64,000 bases of DNA from Streptomyces sp. NRRL B-1347. Lineage in GTDB: Bacteria; Actinomycetota; Actinomycetes; Streptomycetales; Streptomycetaceae. Under the pieces are notes generated by a model. It was not told where the DNA came from. It searched no databases and saw only the letters and a list, made by a program, of their open reading frames with translations. Positions within the stretch are counted from its first letter, which is position 1; each line of letters begins with the position of its first letter. The DNA is taken from assembly GCF_000720325.1 (NCBI RefSeq), contig NZ_JOJM01000017.1, forward strand, positions 62,001 to 126,000, in the 5' to 3' direction. The position numbers were made by a program, and so were the translations under genes. Shown here piece by piece: positions 51,320 through 59,175 of this stretch.

Positions 51320-52285
51320 TCAGCTGAGCGTGACCTGGCGGTTGGTGAGGCCGCCGCGGGCGCGCCGCTCCTCCGCGGTCAGCGGCTCCGCGACCGCGAG
51401 CGCCGCCGCGAGCCGCTCGGCGAACTCGGCCGCGGGCTTCTCGACGTCCTGCGCCCCCATGCCGCTCGGCAGGTCCCACACCGGCACGGTCAGGCCGTGC
51501 GCGCGGAAGGAGCCGACCAGGCGCGTGCCCTCGCCGAGGCTCGACGTACCGGCGGCGTGCAGGCGCGCGAGCGCGTCGAGGAGCTTCTCCTCGGCGTGCG
51601 GCATGACCCACCGCAGGTGGTTCTTCTCCGGCGTCTCGCACCAGTACGCGGAGTCGACGCCGGCCAGCTTGACGGTCGGGATGGCGGCGGCGTTCGCCCG
51701 CTCCAGGGAGGCCGAGACCTCCGCCGACGCGTTCTCCGCGTCCGGCACCCAGAACTCGAAGCCGGAGTGCACGACCGGCTCGAAGGGCGCCTTGTCGTCG
51801 AGGACGTCCTGCAGGCGCGGCCCGTCCGCGGGCGCCCTGCGGCCCGCCACCGGCTGGCCCGGCTCCGTGGTGAGCGCGCGGGCCAGCGTGTCGGCGAGGT
51901 CGCGGCTGAGGTCGCCGGACGAGGTGTCGTTCTGCAGGCCGAGCAGGACCGAGCCGTCCTCGCGGCGCAGCGCGGGCCAGGCCATCGGCAGGACCGTCGC
52001 GAGGGTCACGGAGGGCACGCCGTCGGGCAGCCCGTCCTTCGGGGTCAGCTCGACCGTGGCGGCGGGCACCAGCTCGCGCAGCGCCACCCAGTCGCATTCG
52101 CCGGACAGCCCCTCGAAGGGGCGCTGCACCAGCTCGGTGACCGCGTGCGCGGCGGCCCGGCCGTGGCAGGCCTTGTAGCGGCGGCCCGAACCGCAGGGGC
52201 AGGGCTCCCTGGCGCCGACCACCGGGACCTCGTGGTCCTTGAGCTGCGGCTGCTTGCCCTTCGTCTGCGGGCGCTTCTTGGCCAT
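51320..52285 (-). CDS. SEC-C zinc-motif protein (DUF5926-like)
   Basis: The protein has 321 residues from ATG 52285. The N-terminus is lysine-rich (MAKKRPQTKGKQPQ). The SEC-C motif follows at about residues 28-42, EPCPCGSGRRYKACHG, a C-x-C...C-H zinc site also found at the end of SecA. The remaining ~270 residues are a conserved actinobacterial domain with no known activity (for instance LPMAWPALRREDGSVLLGLQND and GVDSAYWCETPEKNHLRWVMPHAEE). It is a soluble, cytoplasmic protein. The SEC-C motif often mediates ribosome or SecB contact, which would fit translation quality control, but this is inference. Confidence 0.85.
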   Translation of the reverse strand: MAKKRPQTKGKQPQLKDHEVPVVGAREPCPCGSGRRYKACHGRAAAHAVTELVQRPFEGLSGECDWVALRELVPAATVELTPKDGLPDGVPSVTLATVLPMAWPALRREDGSVLLGLQNDTSSGDLSRDLADTLARALTTEPGQPVAGRRAPADGPRLQDVLDDKAPFEPVVHSGFEFWVPDAENASAEVSASLERANAAAIPTVKLAGVDSAYWCETPEKNHLRWVMPHAEEKLLDALARLHAAGTSSLGEGTRLVGSFRAHGLTVPVWDLPSGMGAQDVEKPAAEFAERLAAALAVAEPLTAEERRARGGLTNRQVTLS

Positions 52286-52421
52286 CGTGGGTGTCTCCCG
52301 GTTACGGCTCGCTTGCGTACGGGCGCGAGCCTAGCCGTTCAACGGTGGACCGACTCAGTGCGTCGGCGCGCGGGGCCCGCGGGGTCCGGCCGCCCGGGTC
52401 CGCGTACGTCGTACGGGTCCG

Positions 52422-52979
52422 TCAGTCCACGTCGTCGAAGGGGTCCGTGAAGCCAAGGTCGGCTATCGCGGAGGCCGACGGCGCGGCGACGCGCGTAGCG
52501 AAGTCCTCGGAGCGGTGCCCGGCGTGCACGAGGGCCCAGACCGTGACCTCGCCGCGGGCGTCGTCCCGCACCCCCCAGGCCTCGGCGAGTGCGGTGATGA
52601 TGTTCAGCCCGCGGCCGCCGTGGGCGGTGACCGACGGGGTGGCCGGAACCGGGCGGGTCGGGCCGCCGCCGTCCGTCACCTCGACCGTCAGGCGTCCCGC
52701 CTTGTCGACCTGCCAGGCGGCGCGCACGTCTCCGTCGCCGCTGCCGTCACTGTCCTTCGGGCTGTCGTGCAGCCCGCTGCCCAGCGGTCTGCCGTGCCGG
52801 CAGGCGTTGCTGAGCAGTTCGGAAAGGATCAGTACGGCGTCGTCGATGACCGACTCCGACACCCCGCTGACGCGAAGCTGATCGCGCATCCGGTGTCTGG
52901 CTTTCCCCACGCCCGCAGGACCATGGGGTACGGCCATGCTCGACGACGTGGGCACTTCCCGTGCCACCACAAACGCCAC
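52422..52979 (-). CDS. ATP-binding regulator (HATPase_c_2), RsbW-like
   Basis: The protein has 185 residues. The start is taken at GTG 52979 because AGGAGG lies eight bases upstream. The longer frame to 53066 is less likely. N box LSELLSNACRHGRPLG, G1 VTDGGGPTRPV and G2 HGGRGLNIITALAEAWG give the Bergerat fold of anti-sigma kinases. A Ser/Asp/Gly insert (HDSPKDSDGSGDGD) lies between the N box and G1. It is a stand-alone protein, probably interacting with an anti-anti-sigma factor encoded elsewhere. A similar protein is encoded at 40424-41008. Confidence 0.87.
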   Translation of the reverse strand: MAFVVAREVPTSSSMAVPHGPAGVGKARHRMRDQLRVSGVSESVIDDAVLILSELLSNACRHGRPLGSGLHDSPKDSDGSGDGDVRAAWQVDKAGRLTVEVTDGGGPTRPVPATPSVTAHGGRGLNIITALAEAWGVRDDARGEVTVWALVHAGHRSEDFATRVAAPSASAIADLGFTDPFDDVD

Positions 52980-53119
52980 CCCCGAGACCTCCTTTGCCCC
53001 ACGCCACGGAGTGGATGCCCCAATGGACTGGACCGGAAACCGGCCAACACCTGGATGGTGACGCACTCGTCACGATCGAATACGGACCGAACGCGCCGGT
53101 GCACTCCCCGTAACGAAAG

Positions 53120-53953
53120 TTAGTCGCGGCCCAGTTGGGACAGAACCTGCTTCGGGCGGTTGGTGATGATGGCGTCGACGCCCAGACGGGCGCAGAGTTC
53201 GACGTCCTGGGGCTCGTTCACGGTCCACACGTGGACCTGGTGCCCCGCGCGCTTGAGCTTGGCGACGTATCCGGGGTGGCTGCGGATGATCCGCATGCTC
53301 GGTCCCGCGATGCGCACACCCTGGGGCAGCCGTCCGTCGCGGTGGCGCGGCGAGACGAACTGCATCAGATAGACGGTCGGCAGGGTCGGCGAAGCGGCCC
53401 GCACGCGTTGCAGCGAACGCGCCGAGAAGCTCATCACGCGGACCGGCGAGTGCTCCTCCGGAGAGGGCGCGTCCAGACCGAAGCGCTTCAGGAGGTGCAG
53501 CAGCCGCTCCTCGACCTGGCCCGCCCAGCGCGTGGGGTGCTTGGTCTCGATGGCGAGCTGGACGCGACGCCCGGAGGCGTGGTTTTCGGCCACGAGCTCC
53601 AGGAGGCGCTCCAGGGTGAGGACCGAGGTGTCCTCCGGAGCCGGTCCCTCCTCCCAGTCGGGGTCCTCGGCGTACGGGCCCTGCTCGCGGTTCTTCCAGG
53701 AGCCGAAGTCGAGCGCGGCCAGCTCGGCGAGCTCAAGGGCCGAGACGGCGCCGCGGCCGTTCGACGTGCGGTTGACGCGGCGGTCGTGGACGCAGACGAG
53801 GTGCCCGTCCGCGGTGAGCCGGACGTCGCATTCGAGGGCGTCCGCGCCGTCCTCGACGGCCTTCTTGTAGGCGGCCAGTGTGTGCTCCGGGGCGTCCTCG
53901 GAGGCCCCTCGGTGGGCGACGACCTGGATGAGGTGCTGTCGTGCGTGGGTCAC
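53120..53953 (-). CDS. Glycerophosphodiester phosphodiesterase
   Basis: The protein has 277 residues from GTG 53953. It hydrolyses glycerophosphodiesters to glycerol-3-phosphate and an alcohol. The catalytic His/Glu/Asp set is in VVAHRGASEDAPEHTLAAYKKAVEDGADALECDVRLTADGHLVCVHD, split by a short spacer. The TIM barrel continues with QLAIETKHPTRW and ends HVWTVNEPQDVELCARLGVDAIITNRP. There is no signal peptide, so it acts in the cytoplasm on recycled phospholipid head groups. It is divergent from an HtrA-like protease across 408 bp. Confidence 0.93.
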   Translation of the reverse strand: MTHARQHLIQVVAHRGASEDAPEHTLAAYKKAVEDGADALECDVRLTADGHLVCVHDRRVNRTSNGRGAVSALELAELAALDFGSWKNREQGPYAEDPDWEEGPAPEDTSVLTLERLLELVAENHASGRRVQLAIETKHPTRWAGQVEERLLHLLKRFGLDAPSPEEHSPVRVMSFSARSLQRVRAASPTLPTVYLMQFVSPRHRDGRLPQGVRIAGPSMRIIRSHPGYVAKLKRAGHQVHVWTVNEPQDVELCARLGVDAIITNRPKQVLSQLGRD

Positions 53954-54361
53954 CGCGTCATGGTGCCACCGTCCGGGGGCGGGGGCCCGCGGGGGCGGGG
54001 GCGGACGGGTCGGCTCTGGTCGGCTCTGGTCGGGGTGGGCCGGGGCGCGGCCTTTCTCAGCTTCCTCTCACGTTGCCTTCAGCTGGCTCTGTGACTCGGC
54101 TGTGAACCTTCGGATGAGCTTTCCGGAGCGCCCGGGGGCCTTCGGAGGGTGCACGAGGCCTTCCGGAGCCTTCCGAAGCTTTCCGAATGTGGCGGTTTCG
54201 CCCGCCGTGAACGCACAGCGTCGGCTTATGGTGACCTGACAGCCCATGGGAAAAGCTGACTGGGACAACTGAACGGTTGACCGGGTGTCCGACCTGTGCC
54301 GCCCCGGGCCGATCTCTGGCCGTGACCGAGTACGACAGCGTGGACCGAGGAGAAGAAAGCT
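53954..54361. other. Divergent intergenic region, GDPD / HtrA
   Basis: This is 408 bp with G-rich repeats near 53980-54045 and phased TTCCGGA-type repeats at 54109-54187. To the right lies an AT-richer part with several promoter-like hexamers (TTGACC near 54275). No gene is supported. Confidence 0.6.
54109..54187. repeat. Helically phased TTC(C)GGA repeats upstream of the HtrA gene
   Basis: TTC-G-GA variants start at 54109, 54121, 54141, 54161, 54171 and 54181. The last five are spaced 20, 20, 10 and 10 bp, so they lie on one face of the helix. They sit 175-250 bp upstream of the HtrA-like start and are candidate sites for an oligomeric response regulator. Confidence 0.65.
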
Positions 54362-55951
54362 GTGAGCACCGAGAACGAGGGCACTGAGGTCCCCCCGGCC
54401 CCGTCCGCACCTCCCGTGCCGGTGGACACTCCCGCTGCTCCCGCCCCCACCGCCGCCACGCCGCCCGGCCCTCCTGGACCGGAGGCGTCCGCGAGGCCGG
54501 AGCCCGAGCACGCGCCGCGGGACACCGCGCCCGCGCCGGAGCCGGCCCCGGCGCAGCCGCAGGCCCCCGCCGCGCCGCCAGCGCCCGCGCCCCAGGTCCC
54601 CGACCCGTACGCACACACGACGGGCACGCACACCACGGGCACGCACGCGACGGCCGCGCACCCCGCCGCGCACGCCCAGGCCCCGGCTCCCGCGTCCGTG
54701 GCCGCGTCCGGCGGCTCCTGGCCGCCGCCCCCGCCGCCCGCCGTGCCGTCGTACGCGCAGGGCGGAGGCTCCGGCTGGGGCACCTCCTGGACGGCCGAGC
54801 AGCCGTCGGCTCCCAAGCCGGGCGGTCGCCGTCGCGGCGGCCTGGTCGCGGCCGTGCTCGCGGCGGCCCTCGTCGCGGGCGGCGTGGGCGGCGGCATCGG
54901 CTACTGGGCGGCGGAGCGCAACGACGACAACAGCACGGACTCCACGACAGTCTCCGCGTCGGACGCCCCGGCCGACCTCAAGCGCGAGCCCGGCTCGGTC
55001 GCCGGCATCGCGGGCAAGGCGCTGCCGAGCGTGGTCACCCTGGAGGCCCAGAGCGGCAGCGGCGAGGGCGGCACGGGCACCGGCTTCGTGTACGACAAGG
55101 AAGGCCACATCCTCACCAACAACCACGTGGTGGCGTCGGCCGCCGAGGGCGGCAAGCTGTCGGCCACGTTCTCGAACGGCAAGAAGTACGACGCCGAAGT
55201 GGTCGGCCGCGCGCAGGGGTACGACGTGGCGGTCATCAAGCTCAAGAACAAGCCGTCGAACCTGCGTCCGCTCCCGCTCGCCGACTCCGACAAGGTCGCC
55301 GTCGGCGACTCCACCATCGCGATCGGGGCCCCCTTCGGCCTGTCCAACACGGTCACGACGGGCATCGTCAGCGCCAAGAACCGCCCGGTGACGTCCAGCG
55401 ACGGCGCCAGCAGCAAGAGCTCGTACATGAGCGCCCTGCAGACCGACGCCTCCATCAACCCGGGCAACTCCGGCGGCCCCCTCCTGGACGCGGGCGGCGC
55501 CGTCATCGGCATCAACTCCGCCATCAAGCCCGCCGACAGCGGCGGCGGCCTCGGCGGCGGCCAGTCCGGCTCCATCGGCCTCGGCTTCGCCATCCCGGTG
55601 AACCAGGCGAAGAACGTGGCGCAGCAGTTGATCAAGACCGGCCAGGCCACGTACCCGATGATCGGCGCCTCGGTCTCCCTTGCCGACGCCTCGGGCGGCG
55701 CGGTGATCTCCGACCGCGGCGCCACCGGTTCGGGCCCCGCGGTCGAGCCGAACGGCCCCGCGGCCAAGGCGGGCCTGAAGTCCGGTGACGTCATCACGAA
55801 GCTCGACGACACGGTCATCGACAGCGGCCCGACCCTCATCGGCCAGATCTGGACCCACAAGCCCGGCGACACCGTCAAGATCACCTACGAGCGCGACGGC
55901 AAGGAGCGCACGGCCGACGTGACCTTGGGCGAGCGCAAGGGCGACAGCTGA
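54362..55951 (+). CDS. Membrane-anchored HtrA/DegP-like serine protease
   Basis: The protein has 529 residues from GTG 54362 (GGAG 54348-54351). Residues 1-155 are Pro/Ala-rich and cytoplasmic. A single TM helix follows (RRGGLVAAVLAAALVAGGVGGGIGYWAAE). The trypsin-like domain has the triad in ILTNNHVVASA (His), GYDVAVIKLK (Asp) and SINPGNSGGPLLD (Ser). A PDZ domain ends the protein (GPAAKAGLKSGDVITKLDDTVI). It is an envelope protein-quality protease of the CssRS/envelope-stress type in other bacteria. The tRNA-Ser gene follows 54 bp downstream. Confidence 0.95.
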   Translation: MSTENEGTEVPPAPSAPPVPVDTPAAPAPTAATPPGPPGPEASARPEPEHAPRDTAPAPEPAPAQPQAPAAPPAPAPQVPDPYAHTTGTHTTGTHATAAHPAAHAQAPAPASVAASGGSWPPPPPPAVPSYAQGGGSGWGTSWTAEQPSAPKPGGRRRGGLVAAVLAAALVAGGVGGGIGYWAAERNDDNSTDSTTVSASDAPADLKREPGSVAGIAGKALPSVVTLEAQSGSGEGGTGTGFVYDKEGHILTNNHVVASAAEGGKLSATFSNGKKYDAEVVGRAQGYDVAVIKLKNKPSNLRPLPLADSDKVAVGDSTIAIGAPFGLSNTVTTGIVSAKNRPVTSSDGASSKSSYMSALQTDASINPGNSGGPLLDAGGAVIGINSAIKPADSGGGLGGGQSGSIGLGFAIPVNQAKNVAQQLIKTGQATYPMIGASVSLADASGGAVISDRGATGSGPAVEPNGPAAKAGLKSGDVITKLDDTVIDSGPTLIGQIWTHKPGDTVKITYERDGKERTADVTLGERKGDS

Positions 55952-56004
55952 CCCGCTACTCTTGACCCCGCGCAAGCCCGCCCGATCACACGGCGGCAGC
56001 GCGG

Positions 56005-56089
56005 GGTGGGTTGCCCGAGCGGCCTAAGGGAACGGTCTTGAAAACCGTCGTGGCGCGAGTCACCGTGGGTTCAAATCCCACACCCACCG
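56005..56089 (+). tRNA. tRNA-Ser (anticodon UGA)
   Basis: The 85-nt class II tRNA folds with acceptor GGTGGGT/ACCCACC, discriminator G, anticodon loop CTTGAAA (TGA, reads UCA) and a long variable arm. The T-arm is GTGGG-TTCAAAT-CCCAC. The 3' CCA is not encoded. In a high-GC genome UCA is a rare codon, so this is a low-use serine tRNA. No integrase gene or duplicated 3' end is seen next to it. Confidence 0.95.
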
Positions 56090-56423
56090 CGGCAAGTCAG
56101 CGCATGCGCTGGTGAGAAGGGGCGTTCCGGTTTCGGAGCGCCCCTTCGCGTGAACAGGCCCTGTCGCCGGGAGCTTTGGGTCCGCGGGCGAGGGCGCCCG
56201 ATGCTCGTACCGGAGTGGGCGCACTCAGTCTGGTACCGCGTCTCGTCTTCCGCCCCGACTCGGGCGGTCCTACTCTCGGTGATGTAGTCGGCTGCCTGCG
56301 ACGCAGGCGCCCTTGCGGTCCCAGTCCCCGGCCGTGTCAGGTACGCGCCTCCCCTTGAGGGCAGAGGGGTACCGCACCTACGAATCTCGCGTCCCGTTGA
56401 GTTCCCCTGAGGGCTGAGCGTCC
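56090..56423. other. Gene-poor DNA after tRNA-Ser
   Basis: Apart from the tRNA terminator, 334 bp carry a CGGGCG/CGCCCG hairpin near 56177-56192 and no gene with coding bias. The lower GC skew of codon positions compared with neighbours suggests relict or non-coding DNA. Confidence 0.5.
56116..56147 (+). terminator. Terminator after tRNA-Ser
   Basis: GAAGGGGCG (56116-56124) pairs perfectly with CGCCCCTTC (56139-56147), and TCCG/CGGA pair inside the loop. It starts 27 bp after the tRNA and would terminate the tRNA transcript. Confidence 0.8.
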
Positions 56424-56762
56424 ATGACTGACGGAATCCGCAGGGCAGGCTTCGGGAATCAAGCCTTCGTAGTGATCGACCCGCAATGGCGTCCCGTACG
56501 GGAGCGGGCGGAGGACGTCCGGGACCGTGCCTACGAACTGGTGGACACGGCTCGGCGGCTGGTCGAGGAACGCCGTCGCCTGCTGGAGGAGAGTCATCGT
56601 CTGAGGCGCCGACGAGCCCGTCCCGCGGGGAGCGGTCCGCCGTGCGACGTGCGTGATCAAGAGCTGGTGCGGCCGGACCTCGCCGCGGTGGTCTCGCTGC
56701 GCGGGAGCGCGGTGTCGGTCAGACGCAGACGTCAGGTGCGCGATGCGCAGGGCGCCGACTGA
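56424..56762 (+). CDS. Possible small coiled-coil protein, 112 aa
   Basis: ATG 56424 follows GAGGGCTGAG by about 10 bases, a modest ribosome-binding site. The translation has a charged helix RERAEDVRDRAYELVDTARRLVEERRRLLEESHRLRRRR that would form a coiled coil, then a basic tail. I recognise no family. The gene lies between tRNA-Ser and a prim-pol gene in a gene-poor stretch and is followed by a hairpin at 56872. It could be a real small gene or a remnant. Confidence 0.45.
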   Translation: MTDGIRRAGFGNQAFVVIDPQWRPVRERAEDVRDRAYELVDTARRLVEERRRLLEESHRLRRRRARPAGSGPPCDVRDQELVRPDLAAVVSLRGSAVSVRRRRQVRDAQGAD

Positions 56763-57088
56763 TGGTCGGCCGGAGCCGCGCCGACGGCAGCGCGCACGGC
56801 TCCGGCCCTGCCCTTCCGGCCTGTTCCGACCGGGGTCTTCTCCCGCAGGCCCCGGCGCCTGAAGGGCGACCGCGCCGATGCCGTGGTGGGGAGCCGCGGC
56901 ATCGGCGCTCACGCGGCCGTCGCCGGTACCAGCGCCCACGCCCCGGCGGCGGCCGTCACGCATCCACTCCCGCAGCTTCATTGAAATGCGCGTCGGCGCC
57001 CATGAGAAGACGCGTGCTGCAAGATTCCCTCCGTTGTGCCTTGGGGCCGGGTGAGCGCCACGTACGCGTGGGGCACGCGCGCGTGGGG
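56763..57088. other. Convergent gap before the prim-pol gene
   Basis: 326 bp with the strong hairpin at 56872-56908 and no supported gene. An ATG at 57001-57003 opens a short frame with poor bias. Confidence 0.5.
56872..56908. terminator. Hairpin between convergent genes
   Basis: GCGCCGATGCCG (56872-56883) and CGGCATCGGCGC (56897-56908) form a perfect 12-bp stem with a 13-base loop, downstream of both the small + gene and the leftward prim-pol gene. Confidence 0.65.
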
Positions 57089-58216
57089 TCAGGCGTGGCC
57101 GGTCAGACGGGCCGCTGAGGCGATGGTGGAGCGGGCCTCCCGGAGGGTGAGCCCGACGCGCAGGGCCGCTTCGGTGAGGGGGCCGGTGAGGGCTTCGCCG
57201 AGGCCGTTCTCGTAGGCGCGGCAAGCGGCCCAGAACAGGCGGGTGTTGCGCTGCCCCTCGTGCGCGGCGAGGACGAACTGGACCAGGCCCTGGCCCTGTT
57301 GGACGGCCGCGCGCGGGGGTGCCGTCGCCGGGCGTCGGCGCAGCGGGGGCACGAGCAGCCGCAGGAGGGCCTCGGGGCACGCGGCCGGGGGCAGGTGGGC
57401 GGTGCCCGGCACGGTGCTGTACACGCCCTGCTCGGTGCGCGAGCCGGGGCCGACCAGATAGCCGCCCGCGCCGCGGATGTCGATGCCGGGGGCCAGGCGG
57501 CCGGCCGAGTTGGGCACGACGACGTCCGGTGGCCCGGACAGCCAGACGTGGCGGCCGCCGCTGGGGGTGGTGACGACGACCGTCTCCGGGATGGTGAACA
57601 GGTGCCGCAGCGCCAGCTCGCGCAGCGCGGCCGGGGCGTCGGCGCCGGTCTTGGTGTCCAGGTCGATGCCGATCAGGTGGTACGGCGGCAGGCCGCAGGC
57701 GATGCCGTAGCCCGAGGCCCAGGGAGCGGCGGCGAACAGCTCGCGGATGCGCACCGGGTCGGTGGACGCGTCGTACACGCCGTGCCCCGGGCGCCCGCAC
57801 TCGCCGTGGCACGGCGAGGGGTGCGGGTCGTCGTGGTGCGGCGAGCGCAGCGCGGGGAGCTTGCCGCGGGACAGGGGGATGACGGCGAGCCCCCGCTCGG
57901 CGGCCGACAGGGCGTGGGCCAGCGCGAGCGTGGCGGTGTGGCGTTCGGCGGGGTGACGTGCCCGCGCGCGGGGTGCCTGGTCGTGGGCGCGCGGTGCCGG
58001 GGCCCGTGCTTCGTGGCCGGACGGATCGCGGCCGGACGGATCGCGGGCCCACGGATCGTGGGCGGCCGGTTGCTCGGCGGCGGGTTGTTCGGCGGCCGGT
58101 TCGTGGAGGCCGTCGTGAGTGGGGCGGTCGTCGGCATGACGGTCGTCGGCTTCGCGGTCGTCTGCTTCGTGGTCGTCTGCTTCGCGGTCATCGGCATGGC
58201 GGTCGCTGGGGGCCAT
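57089..58216 (-). CDS. Bifunctional DNA primase/polymerase-domain protein
   Basis: The protein has 375 residues from ATG 58216. The N-terminal ~95 residues are low-complexity: DDREADDHEADD repeats coded by 15-bp units (58126-58210), then EQPAAEQPAA and RDPSGRDPSG. The prim-pol domain (about 95-290) keeps the catalytic acidic pair in LIGIDLDTKTG and the nucleotide-binding motif TTPSGGRHVWLSG. It has a CHGECGRPGHGVYDAS segment typical of phage and integrative-element primases. The C-terminal part has a PriCT-like helical region (NTRLFWAACRAYENGLGEALTGPLTEAALRVGLTLREARSTIASA). It resembles primases of actinomycete integrative elements. Confidence 0.88.
   Translation of the reverse strand: MAPSDRHADDREADDHEADDREADDRHADDRPTHDGLHEPAAEQPAAEQPAAHDPWARDPSGRDPSGHEARAPAPRAHDQAPRARARHPAERHTATLALAHALSAAERGLAVIPLSRGKLPALRSPHHDDPHPSPCHGECGRPGHGVYDASTDPVRIRELFAAAPWASGYGIACGLPPYHLIGIDLDTKTGADAPAALRELALRHLFTIPETVVVTTPSGGRHVWLSGPPDVVVPNSAGRLAPGIDIRGAGGYLVGPGSRTEQGVYSTVPGTAHLPPAACPEALLRLLVPPLRRRPATAPPRAAVQQGQGLVQFVLAAHEGQRNTRLFWAACRAYENGLGEALTGPLTEAALRVGLTLREARSTIASAARLTGHA
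58126..58210 (-). repeat. 15-bp minisatellite in the prim-pol gene
   Basis: Five 15-bp units beginning GGTCGTCGGCATGAC at 58126, plus a partial copy, encode DRHAD/DREAD/DHEAD pentapeptides at the N-terminus. Confidence 0.85.
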
Positions 58217-58584
58217 GACTTCAGTTTCGTACTGACGTTCGATGAAGGGAAGAGGGGGAGGCCCGCGCGGCGGCCGAAGAGGGGCAGCGCCCCCTTTTGC
58301 CGGGGTTTTGGCGGAACGCTTCAGCCCGTGCGGCGTCTGGGATCAGCTGGGGCAAGGGTGCTGAGCTGGGGCGTTGATGGAGCGAAGCGGGTTTATCGAC
58401 TTGTCCTCACGCTTGCGGGGGAATAGTGCCTTCCGGGGTAGTTCTGCGGGGATTCGGTGGGCAACTCTTGATGCGCGACGTCGTGCAGATGTCCAGGGCG
58501 GTCGGCCAACTGCCTTGGAACAAGCCGTATTTGAGGTGGGCCCGGCCGGGCCGGCGCCCACCACCCGTTCTGGAGGAAATAGAC
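58217..58584. other. Divergent gap with 5'-UTR hairpin
   Basis: 368 bp between the prim-pol gene and the small secreted-protein gene. An AT-richer promoter-like part lies at 58385-58440. A GGTGGGC...GCCCACC hairpin (58535-58541 and 58556-58562) stands just before the ribosome-binding site of the secreted protein and could affect its mRNA. Confidence 0.5.
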
Positions 58585-58896
58585 ATGGCAAGCATCCGTA
58601 CCGCCCGTGCCCTCGCCGCCGTCGCCGCCCTGCCGCTGGCCGCCGCCCTCTTCTCGGGTGTCGCGATGGCCGACAACGGCTCGTTCGCGGACAACGGATC
58701 GAACGCGGGTGTTGCGGTCGTCGACGGCAGCGGTGTCGGCGATGACAACAACGGCAACTCCTCGACCACCCAGCAGCAGGCGGTCGGCAACGGCGCCTCC
58801 AACCAGAGCAACACCGCTCAGGTGAACGGCTCCGCGTTCACGGAGATCGACCAGTCGAACGCCAACGTCGCCGTCAACTTCAGCGAACTGTGGTGA
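58585..58896 (+). CDS. Small secreted Asn/Gln/Ser-rich protein
   Basis: The protein has 103 residues from ATG 58585, with TGGAGGAAA 7-15 bases upstream. A clear signal peptide (ARALAAVAALPLAAALFSGVAMA) precedes a mature part of about 74 residues. The mature part has almost no charge, no cysteine, and is rich in Asn, Gln, Ser, Gly and Val: NNGNSSTTQQQAVGNG, ASNQSNTAQVNGSAF, DQSNANVAVNF. The alternating N-x-A-x-V pattern resembles curlin/CsgA-like or rodlin-like surface proteins rather than chaplins. It is probably exported to the hyphal surface. The function is unknown. Confidence 0.8.
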   Translation: MASIRTARALAAVAALPLAAALFSGVAMADNGSFADNGSNAGVAVVDGSGVGDDNNGNSSTTQQQAVGNGASNQSNTAQVNGSAFTEIDQSNANVAVNFSELW

Positions 58897-59048
58897 GCCG
58901 GGGCCTCGTTGGGGAGTGATCCTCGGGGCCTGCTCTGTGGGGTGATGTGACAGTTTGCGCGGCGGTGCCTCGGGCGTCGCCGCGCAGCTGCGTTCGCGGC
59001 CCAGTTCCCGCGGCACCTCCGCTCCGCGTCTTGACACCCGTACGAGAA

Positions 59049-59063
59049 CTGACGGACAGTCAG
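59049..59063. promoter_or_regulatory. Candidate TetR-type operator before the ChsH2-like gene
   Basis: CTGAC (59049-59053) and GTCAG (59059-59063) form a perfect inverted repeat with a 5-bp centre, 112 bp upstream of the GTG start. TetR-family repressors of acyl-CoA catabolic operons use similar TGAC-N-GTCA sites. The actual regulator is not in the window. Confidence 0.45.
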
Positions 59064-59175
59064 AAATCAGCGCGTGGCGGCGGCGCATCCATGGGAACCG
59101 ATGCGGCGGCTGCGGTGTACCGAATATGTCAGGAGCTCACGGGGGCGGTTGATCGGGGCGGCGGAGGGGACGACG

